A DNA stretch of 45,374 nucleotides from Burkholderiales bacterium RIFCSPHIGHO2_12_FULL_69_20 (GTDB taxonomy: Bacteria; Pseudomonadota; Gammaproteobacteria; Burkholderiales; Burkholderiaceae_C). The translations under genes were made by a program, and so were the position numbers. Shown here piece after piece: positions 33,293 through 41,483 of this stretch. The DNA lies in NCBI GenBank assembly GCA_001770815.1, contig MESD01000199.1:1-45374 (forward strand), written 5' to 3'. Every line of letters starts with the position of its first letter. The stretch's first letter is position 1. The notes beneath the pieces were generated by a model. That model searched no databases and was not told where the DNA came from. It saw only the letters and a list, made by a program, of their open reading frames with translations.

Positions 33293-34875
33293 CCCCCCCC
33301 CGTAACGCCTTCGGCGTTCCCCCCCAGGGGGGCGCACCCAGCGGCCCGGCAGAGCCGGTTCCGCGGCTGCCGCTGGACGGCCTGCCGCCTTCGGGCGGTG
33401 ACGGCCTGGGCTGCCACTCCGGCGCCGAAACCATGCTCGCCGCGGCCAAGACCGCCGGCAAGAGCGAGACGCTGGCGCAATACGCGCAGGATTATCCCAA
33501 GGGGCCGCACGACCAGCCGCAAAGCATGTGCCCGGCCTTCGGTTCGCTGCGTGTGGGCCTGCGCATGCGGCGCACCGCCACGGTGTTGAGCGGCTCGGCC
33601 TGCTGCGTCTACGGCCTCACCTTCACCAGCCACTTCTACGGCGCGCGCCGCAGCGTGGGCTACGTGCCCTTCAACAGCGAGAGCCTGGTCACCGGCAAGC
33701 TGTTCGAGGACATCCGCGAGGCCACCTTCAAGCTCGCCGATCCGGCGCTGTACGACAGCATCGTGCTGATCAACCTGTGCGTGCCGACCGCCAGCGGCGT
33801 GCCGCTGCAGCTGCTGCCCAAGCAGATCAACGGCGTGCGCATCATCGGCATCGACGTGCCCGGCTTCGGCGTGCCCACCCATGCCGAGGCCAAGGACGTG
33901 CTGGCCGGCGCGATGCTGAAATACGCCCGCAGCGAGGTCGAGGCCGGCCCGGTGCAGGCGCCAAGAGGGGGGCGCAGCAGCAAGCCGACGGTCACGCTGC
34001 TGGGCGAGATGTTCCCGGCCGACCCGGTGATCCTGGGCATGATGCTCGAACCGATGGGCCTGGCCGCCGGCCCGGTGGTGCCCACCCGTGAATGGCGCGA
34101 GCTGTATGCCGCGCTCGACGGCGCGGTGGTCGCGGCGATCCATCCCTTCTACACCGCCAGCGTGCGCGAGTTCCAGGCCGCCGGCCGGCCGATCGTCGGC
34201 TCGGCCCCGGTGGGCCACGACGGCACCGAGGCCTGGCTGCAGGCCATCGGCGACGCCACCAATACCGCCCAACCCCTGATCGACGCGGCCAAGAACCGCA
34301 TCCTGCCGGCCATCAAAGGGGCGCTGGCCGCCAAGCCGATCCAGGGCCGCATCACCTTGTCGGGCTACGAGGGCAGCGAGCTGATCGTCGCCCGCCTGCT
34401 GGTCGAGAGCGGCGCCGACCTGCGCTACGTCGGCACCGCCTGCCCGCGCACGCCCTGGAGCGAGGCCGACTGCCAATGGCTGCAGGCGCGCGGCGTGCAC
34501 GTGCAGTACCGCGCCAGCCTCGAGCAGGACCTGGCGGCGATGCACGCGTTCAAGCCCGATCTGGCGATCGGCACCACCCCGGTGGTTCAGGCCGCCAAGC
34601 AGGCGCGCATCCCCGCGCTGTACTTCACCAACCTGATCTCGGCGCGCCCGCTGATGGGCCCGGCCGGTGCCGGCTCGCTGGCCGCGGTGATCAACGCCGC
34701 CATCGCCAACCAGGCGCGCTTCGACGCCATGGCCGATTTCTTCGGCGATGCCGGCCAGGGCGACAAGGCCGGCGTGTGGACCGACACGCCCAAGGACCGG
34801 CCCGAGTTCCGCGCCGACTTCAAGCGCCAGGTGATCAAGCTGCATGCCAAGCGCAAAGCCGAGGCGATGATCTGA
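33289..34875 (+). CDS. bchY: Chlorophyllide a reductase subunit BchY
   Basis: 528 residues. Cluster-ligand cysteines lie in [17 protein letters not shown] and SGSACCVYG. BchY with BchZ forms the NifDK-like catalytic component of chlorophyllide a reductase. The start overlaps bchX, but the first ~27 residues (PP, GG and Pro-rich) are encoded by a REP-like hairpin element, and the conserved protein seems to begin near [11 protein letters not shown] at about residue 41. This N-terminal addition looks like an element captured in frame. The stop overlaps bchZ by one base (TGATG). Confidence 0.95.
   Translation: MTPPRNAFGVPPQGGAPSGPAEPVPRLPLDGLPPSGGDGLGCHSGAETMLAAAKTAGKSETLAQYAQDYPKGPHDQPQSMCPAFGSLRVGLRMRRTATVLSGSACCVYGLTFTSHFYGARRSVGYVPFNSESLVTGKLFEDIREATFKLADPALYDSIVLINLCVPTASGVPLQLLPKQINGVRIIGIDVPGFGVPTHAEAKDVLAGAMLKYARSEVEAGPVQAPRGGRSSKPTVTLLGEMFPADPVILGMMLEPMGLAAGPVVPTREWRELYAALDGAVVAAIHPFYTASVREFQAAGRPIVGSAPVGHDGTEAWLQAIGDATNTAQPLIDAAKNRILPAIKGALAAKPIQGRITLSGYEGSELIVARLLVESGADLRYVGTACPRTPWSEADCQWLQARGVHVQYRASLEQDLAAMHAFKPDLAIGTTPVVQAAKQARIPALYFTNLISARPLMGPAGAGSLAAVINAAIANQARFDAMADFFGDAGQGDKAGVWTDTPKDRPEFRADFKRQVIKLHAKRKAEAMI
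33293..33372 (+). repeat. REP-like element inside the 5' end of bchY
   Basis: Three stems in order: AACGCC-TTC-GGCGTT (near 33304-33318), a C7-A-G6 run, and CCGGC-AGA-GCCGG (near 33346-33358). The element at 38199-38270 has the same order with compensated stem changes (AGCGCC-TGC-GGCGCT and CCGGC-AAA-GCCGG). It is translated as part of BchY. Confidence 0.7.
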
Positions 34876-36431
34876 TGCTAGTCCTCGACCACGATCGTGC
34901 CGGCGGCTATTGGGGCGCCGTGTATGTGTTCACCGCCATCAAGGGCCTGCAGGTGGTGATCGACGGCCCGGTGGGCTGCGAGAACCTGCCGGTCACCAGC
35001 GTGCTGCACTACACCGACGCGCTGCCACCGCACGAGCTGCCCATCGTCGTCACCGGCCTGGCCGAAGAGCAACTGGGCCGCGAAGGCACCGAAGGCGCGA
35101 TGAAGCGCGCCCACGCCACGCTCGACCCCGACCTGCCCAGCGTGGTGGTCACCGGCAGCATCGCCGAGATGATCGGCGGCGGCGTCACGCCCGAGGGCAC
35201 GGCGCTGCAGCGCTTCCTGCCGCGCACCATCGACGAAGACCAGTGGCAGTGCGCCAACCGCGCGATGTTCTGGCTGTGGGCCCAGTACGGCCTGCGCCAC
35301 ATCCCGGCACGCAAGCCCCTGGCCGAGCGCCCCGCCGGCAGCAAGCCGCGCGTCAACATCATCGGCCCCTGCTACGGCAGCTTCAACCTGCCCAGCGACC
35401 TGCACGAGATCCGCCGCTTAGTCGTTGGCATCGGCGCCGAGATCAACCTGGTCTTTCCGTTGGGCAGCCACCTGGCCGAGGTGCAGCAGCTGGCCGACGC
35501 CGACGTCAACATCAACCTGTACCGCGAGTACGGGACGATGCTGTGCGATGCCCTGGAGCGGCCCTGGTTGCAGGCGCCGATCGGGTTGCACAGCACCACC
35601 AAGTTCCTGCGCAGTCTGGGCAACCTGCTGGGGCTGGATCCCGAGCCTTTCATCGAGCGCGAGAAGCACACCACAGTCAAGCCCCTGTGGGATTTGTGGC
35701 GCTCGGTGACGCAGGATTTTTTCGGCACCGCCAGCTTCGCGGTGGTGGCCGGAGAAACCTACACCCGCGGCCTGCGGCACTACCTGGAAGACGAACTCGG
35801 CCTGCCCTGCCAGTTCGCGGTGCCGCGCCTGCCCGGGGCCAAGACCGACAACGCGGCCATCCGCCAGCTGACCCGCGACAAGCCGCCGCTGGTGCTGTTC
35901 GGCAGCTACAACGAGCGCATGTACCTGGCCGAGTGCGGCGGTGGCCACGGGCCGCGGCCCAGCTACATCCCGGCCTCGTTTCCCGGCGCCATCATCCGCC
36001 GCGCCACGGGCACGCCCTTCATGGGTTATGCCGGCGCCACCTACGTGCTGCAGGAGTACTGCAACGCGCTGTTCGACGCGCTGTTCCACGTGCTGCCGCT
36101 GGGCACCGACCTCGACCGCGCCGAGGCCACGCCTTCGCGCCTGGACGATGCCATAGGCCTGGCGCCCGGCCGCCCGAAGCCTGGCCTGCCCCCGCAGGGC
36201 GGGGAGGCGCGCAGCGCCTGGGGTGCCGACATCATCAGCCCCTGGGACGACGACGCGCAGCGCCTGCTGAACGAGCTGGTCAGCGCCCAGCCGGTGCTGG
36301 TGCAGATCTCGGCGGCCAAGCGCCTGCGCGACCGCGCCGAAGCCGATGCCCGCCAGGCCGGCGAAGAACGCATCACCGCCGAGCGCGTGGCCCGTGCCCG
36401 CGCCGCGCTCAGTTCAGGAGCCACGGCATGA
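34875..36431 (+). CDS. bchZ: Chlorophyllide a reductase subunit BchZ
   Basis: 518 residues. N-terminal [19 protein letters not shown] and the Cys-containing [13 protein letters not shown] are typical; a second Cys lies in [15 protein letters not shown]. It is the partner of BchY in the reductase. About residues 425-447 (a Gly/Pro-rich stretch containing [19 protein letters not shown]) coincide with a REP-like element and interrupt an otherwise conserved C-terminal region before [16 protein letters not shown]. This makes the protein about 30 residues longer than I would expect. It starts on the last base of the bchY stop; the puf leader follows. Confidence 0.95.
   Translation: MLVLDHDRAGGYWGAVYVFTAIKGLQVVIDGPVGCENLPVTSVLHYTDALPPHELPIVVTGLAEEQLGREGTEGAMKRAHATLDPDLPSVVVTGSIAEMIGGGVTPEGTALQRFLPRTIDEDQWQCANRAMFWLWAQYGLRHIPARKPLAERPAGSKPRVNIIGPCYGSFNLPSDLHEIRRLVVGIGAEINLVFPLGSHLAEVQQLADADVNINLYREYGTMLCDALERPWLQAPIGLHSTTKFLRSLGNLLGLDPEPFIEREKHTTVKPLWDLWRSVTQDFFGTASFAVVAGETYTRGLRHYLEDELGLPCQFAVPRLPGAKTDNAAIRQLTRDKPPLVLFGSYNERMYLAECGGGHGPRPSYIPASFPGAIIRRATGTPFMGYAGATYVLQEYCNALFDALFHVLPLGTDLDRAEATPSRLDDAIGLAPGRPKPGLPPQGGEARSAWGADIISPWDDDAQRLLNELVSAQPVLVQISAAKRLRDRAEADARQAGEERITAERVARARAALSSGATA
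36166..36226 (-). repeat. REP-like element inside bchZ, opposite orientation
   Basis: On the minus strand it reads AGGCGC-TGC-GCGCCT, then a CCCCGCCC...GGGGG run, then a GC-rich tail: the same architecture as the elements at 33293 and 38199 but inverted. It stays in frame with bchZ. Confidence 0.6.
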
Positions 36432-36616
36432 CCGCCGCGCTCCGCCCCCTTGTTTCGGCGCGCCTCACCGCGTGCCGGGCCAACCCAACCGCGCGGGTGC
36501 AGCGCGGTAAAGGCAACCCGTCGCATCCTGGCCTGTCGGCCGGGATGGGCCGGGTATCCGACGGCGGCCGCAAGGCCAACCAAGGCCGCGAGGCCCATTG
36601 AAAAAGGAACCACGTT
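36432..36616. other. puf leader between bchZ and pufB
   Basis: 185 bases with no gene I can support. It contains a 7-bp hairpin ACCGCGC/GCGCGGT (36488-36508) and a GGCC-TGTC-GGCC hairpin (36530-36541). An AAAAAGGAA ribosome site precedes pufB. A 57-codon frame starts at the bchZ stop (ATGA, 36428), but it is not hydrophobic and does not resemble PufQ. No PpsR box was found. Confidence 0.5.
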
Positions 36617-36766
36617 ATGGCAAACGACCGACAAGGCTCGCTGTCCGGGTTGACCGAGCAGGAAGCACGGGAGTTTCACGGCATGTTCGTGAGCAGCTTC
36701 ATCGGCTTCACCGTGATCGCAATCGTCGCTCACGTGCTGGTGTGGAACTGGCGCTCGTGGCTGTAA
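36617..36766 (+). CDS. pufB: Light-harvesting LH1 beta subunit PufB
   Basis: 49 residues, typical for LH1 beta. It has a polar N-terminus ([14 protein letters not shown]), one membrane helix, and the BChl ligand His39 in VAHVLVW, ending in WRSWL. LH1 beta pairs with PufA to form the B870 ring around the reaction centre. A good ribosome site (AAAAAGGAA) precedes the ATG. The usual next gene, pufA, is displaced by an inserted 73-codon gene. Confidence 0.96.
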   Translation: MANDRQGSLSGLTEQEAREFHGMFVSSFIGFTVIAIVAHVLVWNWRSWL

Positions 36767-36808
36767 GCCGCTAGCCCTGTTCGTTACCCGCTCAACAAGG
36801 AGCAAACC

Positions 36809-37030
36809 ATGGCAGCTTCAACACTCAAGCCCCATTCAACACCTGCCGTCGACGGTGCGCTGTCGCCGGTGGTGTTCTGTGCCGGCTTCGCCGTGTTTCT
36901 GGTGATCGCCCTCGTCGCCCAGATGCTGACCATGCGGTGGCGGACCTGGTTGCCAGGCGCCGAGGGAGAACGGTCGTTGATCGGCGGCGTCAAGTCGGCG
37001 GTCTACACCTTCATGTCCTACATCCCCTAA
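36809..37030 (+). CDS. PufB-like 73-residue membrane protein lacking the BChl His (orf73)
   Basis: It lies between pufB and pufA with its own AAGGAG ribosome site, 42 bases after pufB and 13 before pufA. There is one membrane helix (about 20-42). Residues 23-48 align without gaps to PufB residues 24-49, with 13 of 26 identical, including FxxxF, VIA-VA, and the terminal WR-WL. The chlorophyll-binding His39 of PufB is Gln38 here. The N-terminus lacks the EFH segment. After WLPG there is a 25-residue tail, probably amphipathic, ending in [10 protein letters not shown] do not recognise a named family. It may be a diverged beta paralogue that fills a special place in LH1, or a PufQ- or PufX-like assembly factor. 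Confidence 0.85.
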   Translation: MAASTLKPHSTPAVDGALSPVVFCAGFAVFLVIALVAQMLTMRWRTWLPGAEGERSLIGGVKSAVYTFMSYIP

Positions 37031-37043
37031 GGAGGTATCCACC

Positions 37044-37232
37044 ATGTGGAGACTTTGGTTGTTGTTCGATCCGCGAAGGATCCTGGTTGCGCTCGGCACG
37101 TTCCTGTTCGGCCTGGCCATCCTCATCCACTTCATCCTGCTCAGCACGGACAAGTTCAACTGGCTCGATGGCGCGAGGGCGCCCGCCAAGGCGGCTGCCG
37201 TGCAGATGGAACCGCTGCAACCCAGGGCCTGA
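37044..37232 (+). CDS. pufA: Light-harvesting LH1 alpha subunit PufA
   Basis: 62 residues. The N-terminus [12 protein letters not shown] is the typical LH1 alpha opening. The helix carries the BChl ligand His29 ([10 protein letters not shown]), followed by FNWLDG. A 15-residue C-terminal tail is Ala/Pro-rich. A very strong AAGGAGG ribosome site precedes it. PufA and PufB bind B870 bacteriochlorophyll in the core antenna. Confidence 0.96.
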   Translation: MWRLWLLFDPRRILVALGTFLFGLAILIHFILLSTDKFNWLDGARAPAKAAAVQMEPLQPRA

Positions 37233-37233
37233 C

Positions 37234-37293
37234 GCCCCGGTGGCGGGGCAGCCTGCACCACCGCAATCGGCCAGGCCCCCGCGGGCCGGCTGG
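37234..37293 (+). terminator. Intercistronic hairpins between pufA and pufL
   Basis: Hairpin 1: GCCCCG (37234-37239) with CGGGGC (37244-37249), GTGG loop. Hairpin 2: GGCCC (37274-37278) with GGGCC (37283-37287), flanked by CCA/TGG. Comparable pufA-pufL hairpins in Rhodobacter stabilise the LH1 message and raise its level over the reaction-centre message; this function is inferred here. Confidence 0.65.
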
Positions 37294-37366
37294 TTGCCAC
37301 GAATTCGCAAGACCGGTCGTCACCATGCCCAAGGCGCGGTGAGACCTGACCAACCGGGAGCCGGCG

Positions 37367-38191
37367 ATGGCCATGCTCAGCTTTGAAAAGAAGTACCGCG
37401 TGCGCGGCGGCACCCTGCTCGGGGGCGACCTGTTCGACTTCTGGGTCGGGCCGTTCTACGTCGGGTTCTTCGGCGTCACCAGTGCGTTCTTCGCGATCCT
37501 GGGCACGCTGCTGATCATCTGGGGCGCGGCGATGGGGCCCACCTGGAACCTCTGGCAGATCAACATCGCGCCACCCGACCTGAGCTACGGGCTGCGCCTG
37601 GCGCCGATGGCCGAGGGCGGGCTGTGGCAGATCGTCTCGATCTGCGCGCTGGGCGCGTTCGTTTCGTGGGCGCTGCGCGAGGTCGAGATCTGCCGCAAGC
37701 TGGGCATGGGCCTGCATGTGCCCATCGCCTTCGGCTTCGCGATCCTGGCGTACTTCACGCTGGTGTTCATCCGCCCGCTGCTGCTGGGCGCCTGGGGCCA
37801 TGGCTTCCCGTACGGGATCATGAGCCACCTCGACTGGGTCTCGAACACCGGCTACCAGTACCTGCACTTCCACTACAACCCGGCGCACATGGTGGCGATC
37901 AGCTTCTTCTTCGCCACCGCCTTCGCGCTGTCGTTGCACGGTGGGCTGATCCTGGCCATGACCAACCCGGCCACCGGCGAGCCGGTGAAGACGCCCGAGC
38001 ACGAGAACACCTTCTTCCGCGACACCATCGGCTACTCGATCGGCTCGCTGGGCATCCACCGTCTGGGCCTGTTCCTGGCGCTGTCGGCGGCCTTCTGGAG
38101 CGCGGTCTGCATCGTCATCAGCGGGCCCTTCTGGACCCGCGGCTGGCCCGAGTGGTGGGGCTGGTGGCTCAGCCTTCCCGTCTGGAGGTGA
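37367..38191 (+). CDS. pufL: Photosynthetic reaction centre L subunit PufL
   Basis: 274 residues with five membrane helices. Landmarks are REVEIC (Glu-L104 equivalent), [23 protein letters not shown] with the His ligands of BChl and iron, and GIHRLGL with the second iron His. At the QB site the sequence is HENTFFRD: Glu-L212 is kept but L213 is Asn instead of the Asp of Rhodobacter. The start ATG 37367 gives [15 protein letters not shown], as expected. It binds the special pair, pheophytin and quinone with PufM. pufM follows after an unusually long 130-base gap that holds a REP-like element. Confidence 0.97.
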   Translation: MAMLSFEKKYRVRGGTLLGGDLFDFWVGPFYVGFFGVTSAFFAILGTLLIIWGAAMGPTWNLWQINIAPPDLSYGLRLAPMAEGGLWQIVSICALGAFVSWALREVEICRKLGMGLHVPIAFGFAILAYFTLVFIRPLLLGAWGHGFPYGIMSHLDWVSNTGYQYLHFHYNPAHMVAISFFFATAFALSLHGGLILAMTNPATGEPVKTPEHENTFFRDTIGYSIGSLGIHRLGLFLALSAAFWSAVCIVISGPFWTRGWPEWWGWWLSLPVWR

Positions 38192-38198
38192 ATTCACA

Positions 38199-38270
38199 CC
38201 CCCCCCGAAGCGCCTGCGGCGCTCCCCCCCAGGGGGGCGGCCCCGGCAGCCCGGCAAAGCCGGATCTGCG
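38199..38270 (+). repeat. REP-like element between pufL and pufM
   Basis: Stem order: AGCGCC-TGC-GGCGCT, C7-A-G6 run, CCGGC-AAA-GCCGG. It matches the bchY element almost base for base over about 70 positions, with changes in both arms of the first stem. pufL and pufM are normally adjacent, so this is an insertion into the operon that may change processing of the L-M message. Confidence 0.75.
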
Positions 38271-38321
38271 GCGCCCGTTTGGTTTGACCGGCGCGTTGTT
38301 TGAGAGTTAGGAGCCTAGACC

Positions 38322-39296
38322 ATGGCTGAGTACCAGAACATCTTCACCCGGGTGCAGGTGCATGCGCCGTCCTACCCCGGCGTGCCGTTGCCCTACCGGG
38401 GCGAGAACGAGCAGCGGGCCGGCGGGCCGATCCACCTGCACCTCCTGGGGCGCATCGGCGATGCGCAGCTGGGGCCGATCTACCTCGGTTGGCTGGGCGT
38501 GGTTTCGCTGATCTGCGGCTTCATCGCCTTCGAGATCATCGGCCTGAACATGCTGGCCCAGGTGAACTGGGACCCGATCCAGTTCGTGCGCCAGCTGTTC
38601 TGGCTGGGGCTGGAGCCGCCGCCGCCCGAGTATGGGCTGAAGATACCGCCGCTGGCCAAGGGCGGCTGGTGGCTGATGGCGGGCTTCTTCCTCACGCTGG
38701 CCATCCTGCTGTGGTGGGTGCGCATGTACCGCCGCGCCCGCGCGCTGGGCATCGGCACGCACGTGCCCTGGGCCTTCGCCGCGGCGATCTGGCTGTACCT
38801 GGTGCTGGGCTTCATCCGCCCGGTGATGCTGGGCCAGTGGAGCGAGGCGGTGCCCTTCGGCATCTTTCCGCACCTGGACTGGACGGCCGCGTTCTCGCTG
38901 CGTTACGGCAACCTGTTCTACAACCCGTTCCACATGCTGTCGATCGCCTTCCTGTACGGCTCGGCGCTGCTGTTCGCGATGCACGGCGCCACCATCCTGG
39001 CGGTCAGCCGCTTCGGCGGCGAGCGCGAGATCGAGCAGATCTACGACCGCGGCACCGCCAGCGAACGCGCTGCGCTGTTCTGGCGCTGGACCATGGGCTT
39101 CAACGCCACGATGGAGTCGATCCACCGCTGGGCCTGGTGGTTTGCGGTGCTCACGCCGCTGACCGGCGGCATCGGCATCCTGCTGACCGGCACCGTGGTC
39201 GACAACTGGTACCTCTGGGCGGTGCAGCACGGCGTGGCGCCGTCCTACCCGGCCGTCTTCCCCACCGGCGCCGATCCGGCCCTGTTGCCCAAGTGA
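38322..39296 (+). CDS. pufM: Photosynthetic reaction centre M subunit PufM
   Basis: 324 residues with five membrane helices. Landmarks are [33 protein letters not shown] (special-pair His and Tyr-M210 equivalent), [18 protein letters not shown] with an iron His, and ESIHRWAWW with the other. The position equivalent to Asn-M44 of Rhodobacter is Asp (RIGDAQ). The C-terminal extension (about 17 residues after VAPSY) is common in centres that carry a tetraheme cytochrome, encoded next as pufC. It starts 31 bases after a TGAGAG boundary of the inserted element. Confidence 0.97.
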   Translation: MAEYQNIFTRVQVHAPSYPGVPLPYRGENEQRAGGPIHLHLLGRIGDAQLGPIYLGWLGVVSLICGFIAFEIIGLNMLAQVNWDPIQFVRQLFWLGLEPPPPEYGLKIPPLAKGGWWLMAGFFLTLAILLWWVRMYRRARALGIGTHVPWAFAAAIWLYLVLGFIRPVMLGQWSEAVPFGIFPHLDWTAAFSLRYGNLFYNPFHMLSIAFLYGSALLFAMHGATILAVSRFGGEREIEQIYDRGTASERAALFWRWTMGFNATMESIHRWAWWFAVLTPLTGGIGILLTGTVVDNWYLWAVQHGVAPSYPAVFPTGADPALLPK

Positions 39297-39345
39297 CGGC
39301 GCGCCCCCCGGCCCCAAGAGCCCCCAATGCCAAGAGGTGATCCGC

Positions 39346-40452
39346 ATGAAGCGTTTCCACACCGCCCTGCTGGCCACCCTGCTGGCCCCGCTGCTGCTCG
39401 CCGGTTGCGAGAAGCCGCCGATGGACAGCACCCAGACCGGCTTTCGCGGCACCGCCATGGGCGCGGTGCAGAACCCGCGCATCGTCGGACCGGTCGAGGC
39501 GGCGCAGAAGCTGCCCGATCCGGTGCCGGCCATCCCGTCGCCACCGGTCAGCCCGCTGTCGCGCGATGTCTTCAAGAACGTGCAGGTGCTGGGCGACCTG
39601 CCGGCCGGCGAGTTCACCCGCACGATGCTGGCGATCACCGCCTGGGTGGCGCCCCAGGAGGGCTGTGCCTACTGCCACAAGGCCGGCGACGAACTGTCCG
39701 CCGACACGCTCTACACCAAGGTGGTGGCGCGCAAGATGATCGCGATGACGCGCCACATCAACACCGACTGGAAGCAGCACGTCGCGGCCAGCGGTGATGC
39801 GGGGGCCGGCGGCGTCACCTGCTACACCTGCCACCGCGGCCAGCCGGTGCCGGCCAGGATCTGGTTCACCGCGCCAGCGCCGCGGCAGACCGGCGGCAGC
39901 ACCGCCGATTCGAACGGCCAGAACCGGCCGGCCGTGGCCGCCGGGCTGACCTCCCTGGGCATCGATCCGCTGTCGCCTTACCTGCTGGGCAATGAGCGCA
40001 TCCGGGCGGCTGCCACCACCGCCCTGCCCGTCAACGCGCCGATCAGCATCCAGCAGACCGAAAAGACCTTCGGCCTGATGATGCACATGAGCCAGTCGCT
40101 GGGCGTCAACTGCACCTATTGCCACAACACCCGCTCGCATGCCGAATGGGCCGAGAGCCCGCCCACCCGCACCACCGCCTTCCACGGCATCAACATGGCG
40201 CGGGACCTGAACGTGGCCTACATGCTGCCGTTGACCCAGGTCTTCCCCGCCAATCGGCTGGGCCCCACCGGTGACGTGGCCAAGGTCAGCTGCGCCACCT
40301 GCCACCAGGGCCTGTTCAAGCCGCTGAAGGGTGCGCCGCTGCTCAAGGACCATCCGGCGCTGGGTGCGCCCGTGGCGGCGGCGTCCGACACCACCAGCGT
40401 GCCGAGCACCGCCGTGGCCAAGGTGGCCACCCGGCCCGCCACCCAGCGCTGA
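39346..40452 (+). CDS. pufC: Reaction-centre tetraheme cytochrome c PufC
   Basis: 368 residues from ATG 39346 with AAGAGG upstream. The lipobox LLLAGC predicts a lipid-anchored Cys near residue 22. Four CxxCH heme sites are present: CAYCH, CYTCH, CTYCH and CATCH. The protein sits on the periplasmic face of the reaction centre and re-reduces the special pair. A C-terminal Ala/Thr/Pro-rich tail of about 40 residues follows the last heme site. Confidence 0.96.
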   Translation: MKRFHTALLATLLAPLLLAGCEKPPMDSTQTGFRGTAMGAVQNPRIVGPVEAAQKLPDPVPAIPSPPVSPLSRDVFKNVQVLGDLPAGEFTRTMLAITAWVAPQEGCAYCHKAGDELSADTLYTKVVARKMIAMTRHINTDWKQHVAASGDAGAGGVTCYTCHRGQPVPARIWFTAPAPRQTGGSTADSNGQNRPAVAAGLTSLGIDPLSPYLLGNERIRAAATTALPVNAPISIQQTEKTFGLMMHMSQSLGVNCTYCHNTRSHAEWAESPPTRTTAFHGINMARDLNVAYMLPLTQVFPANRLGPTGDVAKVSCATCHQGLFKPLKGAPLLKDHPALGAPVAAASDTTSVPSTAVAKVATRPATQR

Positions 40453-40480
40453 CACCGCCACACCCACCGGGGAGCGCCTC

Positions 40481-41461
40481 ATGGACATGCGCGTGCGTCC
40501 CGCCGACGTGCTGCTGGCGCAGCCGCGTGGCTTCTGTGCCGGTGTGGTGCGCGCCATCGACGTGGTCGAGCAGGCCCTCGACCTGTTCGGCGCACCGGTG
40601 CATGTGTTCCACGAGATCGTGCACAACGGCCACGTGGTGCAGGCGCTGCGCTGCCGCGGCGCGGTGTTCGTCGACCGCATCGATCAGATCCCCGAAGGTG
40701 CGGTCACGATCTTCAGCGCCCATGGCGTGGCCCACAGCGTGGTGGCCGAAGCGCGTGCGCGCCGGCTGCGGGTGATCGACGCCACCTGCCCGCTGGTGGC
40801 CAAGGTGCACCTGCAGGCGCAGCGTTATGCGCAGGCCGGCCGCACCGTGCTGATGATCGGCCATCCGGGCCACGACGAGGTGGTGGGCACGCTGGGTGCG
40901 ATCGACGGGCCGGCCTTCGTCGTGCCCTCGGTGGCGGCGGCCGAGCAACTCGACCTGCCCGGCGCCACGCCGCTGGCCTACGTGACCCAGACCACGCTGA
41001 GCGTGGACGACACCCGCGACATCATCGCGGTGCTGCAGCGCCGCTTCCCCGGCATCGAAGGCCCGGCGCTGGCCGACATCTGCTACGCCACGCAGAACCG
41101 GCAGACCGCCGTGCGTTTCCTGGCGCGCCAGGCCGACCGGGTGCTGGTGGTGGGGGCGCGCAACAGCAGCAACTCCTGCCGGCTGCGCGAAGTGGCCGAG
41201 CAGCAAGGCGTGCCGGCCTGGCTGGTGGAGGACGCCGACCAGATCCAGCCCGCGTGGCTGATCGGTGCGCGCTGCATCGGCGTGACCGCGGGCGCCAGCA
41301 CGCCCGAATCGCTGGTGCAGGGCGTCTGCGACCGGCTGCGTGAACTGGGTGCCCGCGGCGTGCGGCAACTGCCCGGCAAGCCCGAGAGCGTGAGCTTCCG
41401 CCTGCCGTCCGCCCTGGACGCGGCCCGCGCCCGGGTGGCCGTGACCAGCCTGTTGGAATGA
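40481..41461 (+). CDS. ispH: 4-hydroxy-3-methylbut-2-enyl diphosphate reductase IspH
   Basis: 326 residues from ATG 40481 (MDMRVRPADVLLAQPRGFCAGV). The three [4Fe-4S] cysteines lie in RGFCAGV, DATCPLV and NSCRLRE. The substrate-binding His/Glu motifs (FHEIVHNGHVV, GHPGHDEV) are present. IspH makes isopentenyl and dimethylallyl diphosphate in the last step of the MEP pathway. Its place between pufC and pucC couples isoprenoid supply to pigment and photosystem expression. It may be a second copy besides a housekeeping gene, which cannot be judged from this window. Confidence 0.95.
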   Translation: MDMRVRPADVLLAQPRGFCAGVVRAIDVVEQALDLFGAPVHVFHEIVHNGHVVQALRCRGAVFVDRIDQIPEGAVTIFSAHGVAHSVVAEARARRLRVIDATCPLVAKVHLQAQRYAQAGRTVLMIGHPGHDEVVGTLGAIDGPAFVVPSVAAAEQLDLPGATPLAYVTQTTLSVDDTRDIIAVLQRRFPGIEGPALADICYATQNRQTAVRFLARQADRVLVVGARNSSNSCRLREVAEQQGVPAWLVEDADQIQPAWLIGARCIGVTAGASTPESLVQGVCDRLRELGARGVRQLPGKPESVSFRLPSALDAARARVAVTSLLE

Positions 41462-41483
41462 GGCCAGACCGAACGGGCACACC

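Noticed and set aside
36428-36601. A 57-codon frame overlapping the bchZ stop, considered as pufQ
   Set aside because: It is Arg-rich and not hydrophobic, has no family resemblance, and its sequence is explained by hairpins in the puf leader.
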